A stretch of DNA of 64,000 nucleotides from Bigelowiella natans CCMP2755 (lineage: Eukaryota; Cercozoa; Chlorarachniophyceae), in contig ADNK01001529.1 of NCBI GenBank assembly GCA_000320545.1, positions 36,807-100,806 on the forward strand, written 5' to 3'. The notes under the pieces were generated by a model, which searched no databases, was not told the DNA's origin, and was given only the letters and a program-made list of their open reading frames with translations. How positions within the stretch are numbered: position 1 is the stretch's first letter; every line of letters begins with the position of its first letter. Positions 35,683 to 48,303 of the stretch are shown piece by piece. Position numbers and translations under genes: made by a program.

Positions 35683-37770
35683 ATCAGCACTACTACACAC
35701 CGCCATAGCGTTCACAGGCAGGCAGCAGGCAGCAGAGTCGTGAGATGGTGATGATGATGATGCTATAGTTGTAGTAGTAGTAGCACGGTGTACCACCTCT
35801 TCTATTAAGGTCGTTGAGTATCTGGTTGACATCCTCGAACCCAGGCAGTCGTACCCTGTCGAAACTCGAGAGGCCTGGCACGTAACCACAGGCGCGAAGA
35901 TGCCTTCCAATTCCAGCATTCTGCTGCTGCTGCTGCTGCTGCTGCGGTGGCGGCGGCGGCTGCTGTTGGAGGTGGGGACGATTATTCCGACGATGTTGCG
36001 GTCTCTGAGGAGTCTGGACTTTCTTCGTTGAAGATGATGATGAACCAGAACGCCGCCGCTGCTTTGACTCCAATATTTCCCGTGTCTCTTGCTGCGGCTG
36101 CTTTCGTCTTGATGACGATACAGACACCACAGGGGATGGGGAAGGGGGTTTTGAGTCAGGTAGTAGTTGCGGCGACTCCGTCACTGCTGCTGCATCGGCT
36201 TCTTTCTTCTTCGTCTTCTTTCTTGACGACAGGGGGGGGGAGGAGGAGGAGGAGGAGCTGGGAGGGGAGCCCTCTTTGATGGCGGCGGTGGTGATAGTTG
36301 TTGTTGTAGCAGCGCTACTACCGCTGCTACCCCCCTTGACCTCATTCACTCTTTTCGCCGATACTTTCTTTGAGAAGGTGGATGAGGGTACAGGGGCAGC
36401 TGCAGTGCCAGACTCTCCTTTCTTCTTCTTTTTCTTCTTATTTTTGGAGGAGGATGAAATAATGAGCTTGCTAGCGCCCGCCCCCCCTCCCCCTCCTCCT
36501 CTTCCTCCTCCACCTCCTCCTGATGGAGCACTCGCCCCTTCCTGCTGTCGAGTGGATGCGGTTGGGTTGTTCGTGATAAGGGAGGTACTACTGTCGGTCA
36601 AGATCCCTGCTGGTGGTGTTGTGCTGCTGCCTTTCTGGAGGAAGACTCCTGTTCCCATGCGATTGTTGGTGAGCCATGGACCCCGGCGTGAATAATGTGA
36701 CGACTTCGACGATGACTTCGACGACGACAATATCCTGCCTGCTAGTGCTGCATCCTCACGTGAATAAGACGACGATGCAGAAACACCATCCCTAAGGGGA
36801 ACTGCATTGGTAGTTGCTGCACATGATGTAGATTGTGAGCCAAACGACTTGGGCAGGTTATTCGGCAAGGTGTTGGCAGCGAACTTGCTCGAGGTTGATG
36901 GTTTCGGGATGTTTCTCCGTGGCCCCTGGTCCTTTGCACTACCACTGGCAGCTCGAACGGTATTCCTCGCCACGGTCTTCTCCTTCGGAGTGGTGGTGGC
37001 AGCGACTGTGTACGTAAGGTGAGGAGTGATGGTATGATTTTCGCCTACAGGAGCCCTGGTGGACGGCGTTGCTGTCGTACCAGAGATGATGCTGTCTTGT
37101 TTCTTAATATACCTTTTCTGCAAAATTAGAAACACCACAAGAATAAAAGCTGAAAATCTGTATTTTGCTTTCTCTTCGAAAGAATAAGACCTACCTTCAG
37201 AGGCGCGCTATGCTTGCGGCGGCCATATCGTCCCCCCCCGCGAGACTTCCGTCCTCCCCCACGCCCGGTATTGTACTGGTTCTTTCCAAATGCGTTGTAA
37301 TTTTTTTCGTTGCCTTTGTTAGTGGAGATAGATCTCGTTTGTTCCCCCTTCTTCCTGCTTTTGCGATTTCGATGCCCGTCCGTTCTTCCTCTGGTTGTTC
37401 GCACTCTCGATGTCGACGGCGACAAGTTAGGTGCCGCCCTGGGAGTGATAATAGCAGCACCATCTTTCTTATACTTTGAGACTCCATCACTTGATAGGCT
37501 CGTCCTGCCTTCGACGACTCTCACATCATTGCTGTTTGTCACCTTCTCCTTAGTAGATATCGGTTGTGCTGCCGTTGTTACCGTTGCTGCGCCTGGTGTT
37601 ATTTTTCTTTGACCTTCGATTCCGAAAGTGGCGTCTTTACTTCTGCAGATAAGGAAAATACGTTCATCAGGAAAGCTGTGATCTTCACGCTGAGGATTTT
37701 GAGTAAGGATGGAACTACCGGAATAGACGCTGCATGGCCGAACCTTGGGCCAGTGTTGTAAGGGCAGGGC
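34080..37770 (-). CDS. Membrane protein with a long low-complexity N-terminal part (model incomplete)
   Basis: Exons seen on the minus strand: about 37770-37197 (basic, Arg/Gly-rich), 37118 to about 35805 (Ser/Lys/Gly-rich, polyglycine, polyserine and polyglutamine, ending with the ordered GYVPGLSSFDRVRLPGF), about 35538-35447 (VYVFTSGFVWLVLGFVLRVF, a membrane segment; phase fits the previous exon), about 35115-35010 (MTFCLFFVYLFPLLASAM, a second segment), about 34585-34362 (acidic, then YYYLAGCLAQILLPLHFILE before a GTAAGT donor) and about 34158-34080 (TERLICAFLLGSF). Not every junction was proven. Exons contain expanded trinucleotide repeats. A plausible first exon with ATG lies at 38483 (MDSLTGASNGRDFFLPKG). 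Family not recognised. Confidence 0.45.
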
Positions 37771-38483
37771 CTTGTCTCTTTAGATTGAAAGCACTGTCAA
37801 ACCAGAAGCTTGAAGGTAGTGCTGATTCTGCCCTACCACCTCCGTTATGCTGCGAGTAGTAATAAAAAAGAAAGTTTGGATTTTCTTCTGTTTTCTCCGC
37901 CTTTCGGCCTTCTCCACAGTATTCAACATATCATCATCATACAAATTATTTGAGTAAGATTACTGGGGTCGATTTTTCAGAGGTAGACCGCTGTTTGCCG
38001 ATGAAGCCCCTCGAGGGGTTTGAGAACAGGGTACCACTTAGACTTTCGGCATTTGACCTGAAGGCAGCACATTGATGAACTGCGCTTCAAAACAATTTTG
38101 TATCAATTGTCGACCTCAGTTCTGTTCCAATTGCAGAATGTGAATTTCTGGAAATGCGGGATTCATTTTCCGAGAGGGAACGTAGCTGTACCATTATTTT
38201 AGGCCCATCTCAGACTCAATGTTCAAATGTGTTTGGCATAAGTAGATGGCAATACCTTCTTCCTTTCGGTTACCGAACCAGAAAGATTAGGGACATTCTT
38301 CCCTTTAGATCCGAGATCATCGATAGGGTAAGGACGTGAAGAGCCAAATGGAAGAAAACTGAGTGTTTTGTTGCCATGTTCTTTCTTCCTGCTACCGCTC
38401 GGGCTGCCTTCGTCACAATCGAATCCTAGACCTTTTGGGAGGAAAAAGTCACGACCATTCGATGCGCCAGTAAGGCTATCCAT

Positions 38484-39733
38484 GGGTTTGTATTATTTCT
38501 CCAGTTTCCCGGAAAGACTGACGTTGCAGGGTGGGGGGGGGGGGGGGGAGCAATTTTCAACTTTGCGAATGCTCAGTGGTGAAGTGTATCGTGATCCGAA
38601 AGAAAATAAAGACATAGAAACATAGTTGTCGCATGCACTAAAAAGAAAGAGGAATTCAATTAAATTGGTCAGTTTACGTTCCGGGATCGGCTTTCTCTTT
38701 ATGTCCTGAGGGCATCCCGAGTATTACTAAAGAAATTAGAGGTGATTTGCGCTGTCGTCGTGTGTGAACTCTGATGATTTTTCGTGATTTTTTTTCCTGG
38801 AGAATGTTTAAAGGTAGCAACTCAACTGCAGGAAAGTTCCTCGACAAAAAGATACTGCTTCAGCTCGTATTTTACGACAACCAAAGAAATCAAATTGATG
38901 TTGCTTCGAACCTCTTTCTTCCGAAATATTTTTGATGTTTCCGCACTTGCAAGATATTTTTTCAATAAAATCCTAACTTTCATTGTCTCTTTACAGAATC
39001 CACATAGTTCAGCCGCTGACTTGCAGATCTGATTTTAAAATCGGAGCTCCGGGATTACTAAAAATCTGACAAAAGTCCCTCTGTCTAAGAGAGTTTACTT
39101 AATCTAAGCAACAATATGATGATAAATTTGAAATACCTGGTTATATAAAATAGCGTCTGAAAGAAATTTATGTCTTTGTGTTGCAAATAGATCATAGACT
39201 CCCATGTTCGTGTCAATTGGTCGGCAGTTGTATCTTACAGTTTGAAGACAGAATAAACAGAGAGCAACATCGCCCCTCGAGGTAAGTCCTGACCTGTATC
39301 CGGCACGCTCGAGTTTAACATGTGCCTCTAAAAGGGACAGAAAGATGCTTTATCACTTTATATGATATGATTATAGAAAAAAATGAACTGTTTCGTCGAT
39401 CTGCGTACGCATGCTAGAAATAGAAATGGAAAGGAAAAATGCTTTCTTTCGCATCCTTCTTTGTGGGCACAAAGCACGATAAAGCTATGGATGTGCCGCT
39501 CTTTTGGGCTACATTATCCTAGAATTTGTTTGTAAGTGATAAAGAAGGGTTTGGTAGAAACTGCCGAACAAGCAGAATATCGCCGCTCAGGCGATCTGAG
39601 TTTAAGTTTTCATCTCCCATTACCGTAGTTTCAATCACTGCATTCTTACACACCCACTGAAGGCGCTTGTATGCCAAATAAGTCAGGAAAGGGATACGAT
39701 ACGCTGGATTAGAGTAAAATAGCTACTAAAATC
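38484..39733. other. Intergenic region
   Basis: AT-rich with a G-run at about 38531-38549. No coding segment supported; it lies upstream of the Rab24-like gene on one side and of the membrane-protein gene on the other. Confidence 0.5.
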
Positions 39734-40973
39734 ATGTCGAACACTAAGGTGCGGAATGATCACGACCTGCTGAACAGAATATCTTGAGTTATGGTTTTGA
39801 TTCGCAGGTGGACTTAAAAGTCATCCTTTTGGGTCATAAGGCAGTCGGTACGGTGAAGATATTGTTAATTGAGAGTAACATCTTACTTGTGCACCCATTG
39901 CAGGTAAAACATCGATGTTCAATCGATATGTCTATGACGAGTTTGGAAAGACGGCGATGGTATGCAGAATTGAGTGGTTTGTTGTTGTTTGTTGCCCCGC
40001 CATTCAATTCGACTTATCTGACCAAATAGACAATCGGTGCATATTTTGCAATGAAACAATGCAAGATCGGAGGAAACAAAGTTTACAACCTCGCAATCTG
40101 GGTAAGAACACTTTAATCCCCGCGTTTGTGAAGGCTGTTGAAGGATGTAACTAAAAAGTATTTTTTAATAATATTGGTATTAATCTGGATTCCAGGATAC
40201 CGCAGGCGAAGGTATGAGGCAATATGTATATTTTCCTTTTTTTTTGGTCGTAATTATGGGACTTTGATAATTATTCTGGTCCTCAGAAAAGTTCGATAGT
40301 CTTACGAATTTCTACTGCCGCGGAGCACGAGCAGCTCTCGTGTGCTATGGTAGATACATCGCCCATTGCTATGTAGAGATTGATATGGTTATAGGTGGTT
40401 AGGGTAAATTATATCTATTTTTATCAGACATAACTCATTATGGTTCCTTTGACGGGATCCAGAAATGGGTCGACAAAGTAAAGCAAGAAGCAGATCCAAA
40501 CTGCGCAATGCTGATCGTTGGAAACAAATGTAGTGAGATTATATTCTTATAATATTTGGGAGAAACTTCGATATTCAGTAGTAAACCGCCTGCCTTTTAT
40601 TGCCATGGTTCCAAATTTAGTGGACTTAGTAGAAAGCGGGGAAGCTACAAGGGCTGTGAACCTAGCGGACGTGCAGGTATCTTCGAAAAGAAAAATCCTA
40701 TCTGCTAAAGAATGACCGGAAAAAAATGTTTCACAGAGATACGCAGAGCCATTGAAAGCGAAGGTGATTGAAGTTTCTGCAAAAACGGGGGTGAATATCA
40801 CGAAAATCTTTCAGGAGGTACATGCATTATTATTGACGTTTAAATAGATTGATGGAATCACAAAAATGAACTTACACTAGGTCGTTGAAACTGCTCTGCG
40901 ACGAGGAGGCACATCCAAAATGAATGCTGGGGGCAGCTTTCCTGAAGCCAAAAGGGGAGGGTGTTGCAATTGA
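39734..40973 (+). CDS. Rab24-like small GTPase
   Basis: Ten exons: 39734-39748, 39808-39847, 39904-39959, 40030-40101, 40196-40211, 40287-40349, 40428-40529, 40621-40676, 40737-40817 and 40881-40973. They join in phase to 197 residues, so introns are very dense. G motifs are complete: P-loop GHKAVGKTS, switch I TIGAYF, DTAGE, GNKLD and ETSAK-like EVSAKTG. The C-terminus is GGCCN, a double-Cys prenylation signal. VDLKVILLG, the TIGA effector region, LAIWDTAGE and YCRGARAALVCYD resemble Rab24, a Rab linked to autophagy and late endosomes. Gln of the usual DTAGQ is replaced by Glu, which in Rabs usually lowers intrinsic GTP hydrolysis. Subfamily assignment is by eye. Confidence 0.85.
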
Positions 40974-42047
40974 TTAATAAATTTATATCGCATTATCGGA
41001 TCATCACAACAACCATTGTAATGTTGACAGCCACACCCATATCGCACTAGTGAATGTCGTATGTGAAGGTTGCCACGCGCATGTGATCACCCTAGCTTGT
41101 ATCCATATCTAGGCGCGTATTCATTCCGTTTTGTTTTGTCTAGTTGTATTGCTTCGGTACATGCTAGCATGTTGCATGCAGCTCCTTATTGCGATGCTTC
41201 ACGTATTTTCGATCATCGGTATATCGGGCGATTATGTGGCCCAGCATTAGCATGTTATGTTAGCGTACGTACGCGCATGCATTGCAGCGATGTGATGGTA
41301 CGTAGGGGCCGCTAGAGGAATAATGGCATGCATGATCATTTTGCAGACGCTATATGACATGCAAATGAGACATTGATGGATCGACCGATGCAAATAAAAT
41401 GAAATGATCACATTATTTCATTATTTCATTGCATAGTCTACGCTGTGATGAGGATGACCACGGAACAAATTTAATTGATTAATTACATCCGTCTTACAAA
41501 TTTTCAATGGTCATCATAACGTAGCTATCTAGCTATAATAGACAAAATTATCCAGTTACATACACATGTAACATGTTACGCTATGTCTACCATATAGCTC
41601 TAGAGCTGTGTGCAATGGTATTTGTCGTGCACGTTGTTGGACACGCTAGTACGCACTAGCTACAGCGTAGCTAGCTAGCAAGCTGCTAGTCATAAATCTA
41701 ATCGAACGTAAATTGTATCGCCACGCTTTCTGACTACGACATGCGCTACCATTACTAGATCAGCTGTCGATGGCGGTGATTGCGGTGATGCATGCTGCGA
41801 TCTAGCGATGAGCTATGCGGAATATACGTATATATGTGTTGCTATATTTGTGCATGCTATAGCACGCTATATTGAAGTAGGTTTTTACATGTGTTTGCAC
41901 GCATGTGGATGAGTACTACTGTTATTTTGTCATATAGCTACCGACTATTTTGGGGGCAATAGTGTAAATGTGGTGCTCTAGCACACAAGCTGGGAAGAGC
42001 AAGTGCGCGCCCATATCTATCGACGAATAGTATGTCTTCACTACAAA
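40974..42047. repeat. GCTAGC-rich island 3
   Basis: A gene-free block between convergent genes. It has CTAGCTAGC at about 41661, many TGCATGC/GCATGC words and a TTTTCAATGGTCATC word at about 41498 shared with island 2. Ends not defined. Confidence 0.5.
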
Positions 42048-43215
42048 TTAGGTCATGTTTTCGATTTTTAGATTTTCTGGCACCAATTTTTCGGTAATTT
42101 TTTTTAGTTCTACCCAGCTCTGCGGATCCCGACAATCAGCCCTCGACTCATATGGAACTCCAGAGTGGTAGTAAGCTCCACCTCTCAGACCATCGTAAGA
42201 CTCAACCGAACAAAACGTGGCAGTTGCAGCGCCTTGAGGTGCACTTTTTGTGAAACCATAACATACGTAGCGAGCCATGAATCTAATAAAACACGTTTGG
42301 TCGTCCCACATAGCCGACCCAGGGATGATCCCTGGATCTGCACAAACAGCCTTGATTCTTGTTTTCCTTTCTTTGAATCTGCGGTGAAGAGCCGCCGTGT
42401 AGCATGCTAGATGCCACTTAGCCTCTGCATAATCAACATGATATCCCCCAAATGTTTCCTTGTTTCGAGGGATAGACTTCCAGTCGACAGGGTTGGAAAC
42501 TTCATCAATAGACAGCGTCCCAATGTTTACAATGCGTGCTCCATTGGAGCTCTTCTCCAGAAGCGGTATTAGATTTTCCGTGAGGACATACGTCGATAGG
42601 TAGTTTACCTTTAATAAAACATGAACACATATCGTTTCAGGGGTGTTGGACTTGGGACAGGATTCACCAAATCAACCTGAAAGGTCAATTCCACTCCATG
42701 CTTGCTCTCTCGATAGTGTGCCTTCGGAACTAAACCGGCATTGTTGACGAGCACGTCGATGCTCTCATGGGAGCTTGATAAATCCTTGATGAATTTTTTA
42801 ATAGAATCGTAGTCGCTTAGATCTAATGGGATACACTCCAGCTCCCCTGTGCCCGAAGGGTGTTCCGCGATGATCTGGTCTCGTATTTGTTGAATCTTCT
42901 TCAAAGTTCTGCCAGTCATCACCACGGTCCCGCCCCCGTCATAAATTGCAGCCGACCTAAGAGAGCCAACACGTTAAAGTAGAACTTTCTCACATTTCAA
43001 CTGGATCTACATTTCCTTTCCAAGGTTGCCCGATGCGCCCGTAATTACGAATACCTCCAATAAAATAAAGATTTAGCTCAAGCGCCCAACATATTCTATA
43101 TCAGAAAAACTATTACCTTTCCCTTCACATCACTCTGTGCAGCATCTTGGACCCTTTTCGCGGCCGTCGTTCGGTAATTGTTTGCATTATCACAACAGCA
43201 CAAGCAAGCACCCAT
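42048..43215 (-). CDS. Lipid-anchored short-chain dehydrogenase/reductase
   Basis: Four exons, 43215-43117, 43054-43011, 42956-42677 and 42608-42048, join in phase to 327 residues. The N-terminus MGACLCCC has a glycine for N-myristoylation and a Cys cluster for palmitoylation, so membrane attachment is likely. Then come the NAD(P)-binding motif TGASGNLGKEM, TGR (NADP-type position), DLSDYDS, the structural NNAG motif in LVNNAGLVP, and the catalytic YAEAK (YxxxK). The upstream Ser position reads IGTLSID, so the catalytic Ser may be shifted. The overall pattern recalls the retinol-dehydrogenase/WWOX/protochlorophyllide-reductase branch. The substrate cannot be told. It is divergent from phytochelatin synthase with a 467-bp gap. 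Confidence 0.8.
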
Positions 43216-43682
43216 TGTGCACTCTTTAGATCCGATTCAGATTTCGGAAAACTATTCTGATGCCAGAAGCTGGTTGAACAGAGGGGATTTCGGCAATTTT
43301 CATCGGAAATATGCCCTGCCCAGTCATCAACTCCAAGCCTCGATCGGCTTCGGAACTCAAAGGCGATTTTTAGAGGCTGAGACACTTCGGATTTTCCACG
43401 AATCACAGAGGCCGACACGTGTGAGACAACGAAGAAGAGTCAAGAGTGAGATACGCATCCAGCGTCCGACCAGAAGAGTCATTTACAGGCTATTATAAGA
43501 CTACGACTACCTATCCTTCGTAAATATTCGAGTGAGCATGTGAGCGACAAGAAATTTTTTGAATATTTCGAATTTTTTTTCGGAGCTGTAGAAAATTTCG
43601 ACTGCCCCCCCCCGAACGTGAAAATGGCAGTTCTGCTCGTATTAATTGAAAATTAGGGGGGATATTTATCCTTAAGATAATA
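43216..43682. promoter_or_regulatory. Divergent intergenic region, SDR / phytochelatin synthase
   Basis: 467 bp between divergent start codons; should contain both promoters. A C-run lies at about 43604-43611. No metal-response element could be recognised. Confidence 0.4.
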
Positions 43683-45160
43683 ATGTCCCTTGAAGTTGCG
43701 CCAACGCGCATCGTCTTTTATGTAGTCCTGGCTTCTTGCCTCTCGTCGCCAGCTACCGCTGTTCAAACGTAATAATCCAAGTTGGCCTGATTAATTTTAT
43801 TGGATAGGCAGGCATGCACAAAAAGAAATTTGGAATCATGTTTCCATAGTCTCTTATTTCCCCTGATTTTATATATGAAATTCTCTTTCTTGCATTCACT
43901 TTGGCCAGCGTGATATGAGTTTGGAATATAAACATGTACATGCACATTGAAACAGGTTCAATGTGCAAAGGGATTCTTCTTCATCCTGGGACGAAAGAAA
44001 CCATTATTTTGACTCAGGAGTCAGTGTTTATCGCAATTATCTCCCGCTTCCTGAAGGTCTGATCGCTCTGAACTCAACTGAGGGCGCGGAGCTCATGAAG
44101 GACAAAAACACATTGGATTCGCCGTACTGGAAACTAGCAATTTATCTCACCACACAGGTAGTCTATATGCGATTTGTGAGTTTTTAAGATTACAAATATG
44201 TGTCCAATTATTCCAGTCGACATCATTTATTTATGGCACAGATGAACGGTGGAGCATGTGCTGTGGCCTCCGCGTCAGTGGTTCTCAATGCCATATCCCC
44301 CCCGTCTTTGAAAGGAGGATTCACAAATCAAACCCAACTCCTCGCCAACAGTCAATGCATGAGGAATGTAATCGTCCCTCCTGGCATGTCTTTCAGAGAA
44401 AAGCAGTCTGGCTCAGGCGTAGCTAGGGAAGACGAAGCTATGGTGCAACAATTCTTCAGCATTTCTAGTTCGTCAGGGACCGGCAGCAGCCATTTGGAAC
44501 AGGAAACATCGTTGGCGCAGGTGTAATCACGTCTGCAAAATGATTTTAAAGTTTTCGACATGATATATTGATCTCTAACAGGCGCTTCAATATCTTTCTA
44601 AGCATGGTACAACTCTGGAGAAAGCGAGACGGTCTTATTTGGCAACATGTCTGTGAGAATGAAATATGAAACTGATCTATGGCTCCATATTTCCCCCACC
44701 ATCAGATACTACGAGTGCTATGGTGTACCAACTCGGGTCGTCTATGCAGCAGAAACAACGTGGGAGAAGTTCGTTGCGGATGTGGAACTTGCAGCAAGAT
44801 CACAGAAAATGTTCATAGTTGTGGATTTTAAGCGCAGCTCCGTGGGTATGGCAGGGCACGCGCATTTTTCTCCCATTGCCGCCCTGAACCAGAACTCAAA
44901 AGGTACAACTCGAGAATTGAATGCAAAAAGGAGCAGAGATGTTAGGAAATGCTGTAACATATTGTACTTTCATATAAATCACAGGAGGAGGAGGAGGAGG
45001 AGGAGGAGGAGGAGGAGTAGAAAGTTTGATGCTTGTCCTGGATGTCGCTCGAATGAGATACCCGCCTTACTGGTTGAGCTCCAAAAAGCTCTTTCAAGCA
45101 ATGAATACAACGGATAATGAGACTAGTCGAAGCAGAGGATACTTAGTTATTGGGGAATGA
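43683..45160 (+). CDS. PCS: Phytochelatin synthase with N-terminal signal peptide
   Basis: Six exons, 43683-43768, 43956-44157, 44242-44520, 44582-44652, 44706-44902 and 44985-45160, give 336 residues in consistent phase. The enzyme makes (gamma-Glu-Cys)n-Gly peptides from glutathione to bind Cd and other metals. The papain-like triad is visible: Cys in GGACAVASASVVLNAI, His in GHAHFSPI, and Asp in LVLDVARMRYPPYW. It ends SRSRGYLVIGE, the end of the catalytic domain, so the variable Cys-rich C-terminal domain of plant enzymes is absent. The first exon encodes a signal-peptide-like start (IVFYVVLASCLSSPATA), unusual for a mostly cytosolic enzyme and suggesting a vacuolar, plastid or secreted location. 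A (GGA)n repeat inserts about ten glycines between the catalytic His and Asp. Confidence 0.88.
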
Positions 45161-46157
45161 GATTCAGGCAACAAAATTTCACTGTGCATCGTCGCTGTTG
45201 CGGCTATGAAAGAATTGCTAGCGCTGGTCTGGAATGTGATCATGAACCAGATATTATGCTTTGCGTTGGAAAAAGTTTGGCACAATGAACAACAAATCCA
45301 TAGTTACTTACACTAGTACGCATAGACCGACATGCACATCACCCAACCATGTACATCGAACAATCTGCAATTTGCGCTACACGTGCGGCGGAGAACAAGC
45401 TAGCAAGGCTAGAAGGCTACGCGAACGTGCACTACTGGACTAAACTCACAGGCAAATAACCTTACAACCTTACTAGCTTACTTTGTGGCAGTTACATCTA
45501 GACATGGCATTCGATCCGGTGTACACTAGTCTATGTCGCCTGAATGAGCGTAGCCAGCTAGCTAGCCAGAGCGCTGTATGTGTGTGGCGAAAGAAAGCCA
45601 CCAGCTAGCCAGCTCACGTGGCATTGTTGCTCCCATCGCTTTAGCTTTCGCCATATTTGTGCATCATGCTCTGATTAGCTGCCGAGTGTACGTAGCTTTG
45701 ATCGACAGCATGCATCAAGCATTGACGCAAAAATTTCATACTCACGTTGCTGCTGTGATTTGAACGAGCAAATCATTGGATGTACAATGTAGGCGCGGCT
45801 CGATGACGCTATGTGTATATGCCATGACTGAAGCGCGCGAGAGTTCTAGAGTCGGTTGTTAGTTCAAGTCTAAAAATTAAATAAGTAAGCCTTCATGTAG
45901 TTCTAGAGTCATCGCAGTTACAAATGTTCATGACTGCCAAAAATTTAATTGTAGATGCGATACGGTCGAAGCCAATACATTGAAAGAACAACGCTGTCAA
46001 TAACGCGTGCAACCGGCAACAATAAACGTCTTAGCTTTCAAATTATATGTGATGCCACCTAATTACTTGATGATGAGATCAAAACACGAATACTATATCA
46101 TTCATATAAAGGTCTATTAGTCCGTTTGTTAGGCGCCACTGTAGACATATAGTTCGA
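45161..46157. repeat. GCTAGC-rich island 4
   Basis: A gene-free block with CTAGCTAGC at about 45557 and several GCATGC/GCTAGC words, between the phytochelatin synthase and the small EF-hand gene. Ends not defined. Confidence 0.5.
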
Positions 46158-46614
46158 TCAGAAAGCAGCTAGCACTGTTTCCTTCAGCTTGGCCAAAGCC
46201 TTTTCGAATTCTCCGAAAGCTCTCACGACATCTGCTTTCGAAGCTTTCTTGGTTGCTTTCGATTTTTTGGTGCTGACAGGACGATTTGGGTCAAACCAGT
46301 ACTCCAAAAACGCCTCTTTAGAAACCTTGGTGTCGCCTCCTTTCTCATTGGTCTTGATGTAACGCATCAGATGCCAAGGCTAATCATAGAACATTCTGTC
46401 AGAAAATCTTTCGATTAAAACAGAGATGTGCTCTTTTGCTGCGTACCTTAATATCTAGAGCTTGGCAGACACCAGGAAGATCATTGGGATCAAGGGAGCC
46501 ATTCTTATGCTTATCGAATGAATCAAAGGTATCGGATATGAACTTTTTCTCAATGTCGGTGGTAGTGCGGTTCCCGTCCGCAGGCATAACACGAGTGTGT
46601 TTTTCTTCGGACAT
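46158..46614 (-). CDS. Small EF-hand protein
   Basis: Two exons, 46614-46447 and 46379-46158, give 129 residues. One canonical Ca2+ loop is visible (DKHKNGSLDPND) near residues 33-44. A second, weak EF-like segment (NEKGGDTKVSKEAFLEYWF) follows. The C-terminus is Lys-rich then amphipathic helical (FGEFEKALAKLKETV). No membrane segment. It may act as a Ca2+ sensor; the partner is unknown. Confidence 0.75.
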
Positions 46615-47508
46615 TTTCGTTGAGACTAGCGATCTAAAAAGCGAAGAAAAGGTCACAGTCTAGTAGAGACCGTCAAATCTAATGATGCTCACAAACCTAT
46701 GCAGATTGTGGGATCGATTTCTTCTCCCGTTGAATTCTGCCGCCTCCACAAATTCTAGATTTAAGCTCTGTTGCCACCACACTCATTCGACAAAAAATCA
46801 AAATGCATTCCGCACCGTACGAACGACAACTTCTGAATCGCATAGATTTCATTAGTTACAGGGCAGCAAGCGCACAATCTGCGAATGCGAATCAGAATCT
46901 CTTCAAGCCAATCGCTGCGCGTGGTTCAGACGAGGGGCCGAAACCGATTGCCCCAATGCGAGAATACATCTTCTCCGAGACAGGATTTTCCTTTGTGTAT
47001 TACAGGAAAACGCGCTAATTATTCGCCACCATTTCGTCTCCACCGGGGACGAGTTGGGATGAAACTTGAATTGGGAAAATGCTCCTAAATCCTGAGAAAT
47101 GGAGGGCAATGCGATCCAAAAATTGGCGATATTTCACAATTTCGCCTTAAAAAAGGGGTCACAGATGTAATGCTACCTCAAATACCCATTGCTACGTTCC
47201 GATAAAATGTGGAAGAATTCGCCTGGTTTTTCAACCAAAACATGTACCGGTAAAGTCAGAGCACTGCGTGATTATTAAAGGGGGCGAAAAGGGAGGGGGT
47301 TTTGACTACGGCTTCGGCAATCTTGGTGACCGCATGTCTCGTTTCCGCTTGTGCTCCTGGAACTGACGTTGGTAATGAAGAATAGAGAAACTAGTGAAAC
47401 TAACCGGCAGTACCGTTTTTGAAACGGGAAACATCGGGATTCGACTGCAACGCTCGCTCTGACTTCGCACGCGTCATCTTTCAACGCCCTGTGCCAGCGG
47501 ATCGGTGC
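46615..47508. promoter_or_regulatory. Divergent intergenic region
   Basis: 894 bp between the small EF-hand gene and the RING-CH gene, transcribed away from each other. Short open frames here are unconvincing. No motif assigned. Confidence 0.4.
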
Positions 47509-48262
47509 ATGGAGGGAGGAAAGAAACAAGGATCGCTTCCAATGGAGAAGGATCATGAGCCGCTCCTCGACAAGGTGATTATTTGCCCGTTCGACAAATT
47601 TGGTATAACTTCAAGTGCTGTTACGGTGCTTTAGTGTTGTTACGGTGGGATCGATCGAGGAATCATTCAAAGCCCTGCTTGATTACTTACGTCTAATTAC
47701 TACCAACAATGTTTAGACCTCCTCTTATTCTGAGATTCAACCATCTGCTCCAGATGCTGAAATCATCTCGATTGGAATGCCCGAGAAGAAAATAGGTGGT
47801 GCTGGGGAGTAGCAGCAACAACAGAATTAGCACAGTTGTTATTGTTGCTGCAGCTGCTCGTGGTTGTGATGGTTGTGGTGGTATCGTTATCATTATTATT
47901 ATTAAGATTAATATTATTATGATTAGGAGCAGTAGTAGCAGTTAAGAGTCGTAGTGGTAGAAATAGTAGCAGTGGTGGGGAACAGGTTCGTCGTGTGATT
48001 TCTCTGAATTGTCGTTTGCTTAAGTGCACGCTTACTGTTTTTGGCTCACACAGCAAGCCCTTCCGCGCCTGTAGAGGATGACCTAGATGACGATAGAGCC
48101 TGTCGCATTTGCTTTGATGGGCCGGAATCGGTTAGTAAATTGTCTGGCAAATAGTATTCTAATCCTTCACCGAAGTGAAGAAATTGCATCGTGTATTACT
48201 CCACACTATCTGACTCAAACGATCATCATCATCATTATCATCACCATCATCATCATCACCAT

Positions 48263-48303
<41 letters not shown>

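Noticed and set aside
36276-36695. Plus-strand proline-rich hydrophobic frame
   Set aside because: Antisense of the Ser/Gly/Lys-rich minus-strand exon.
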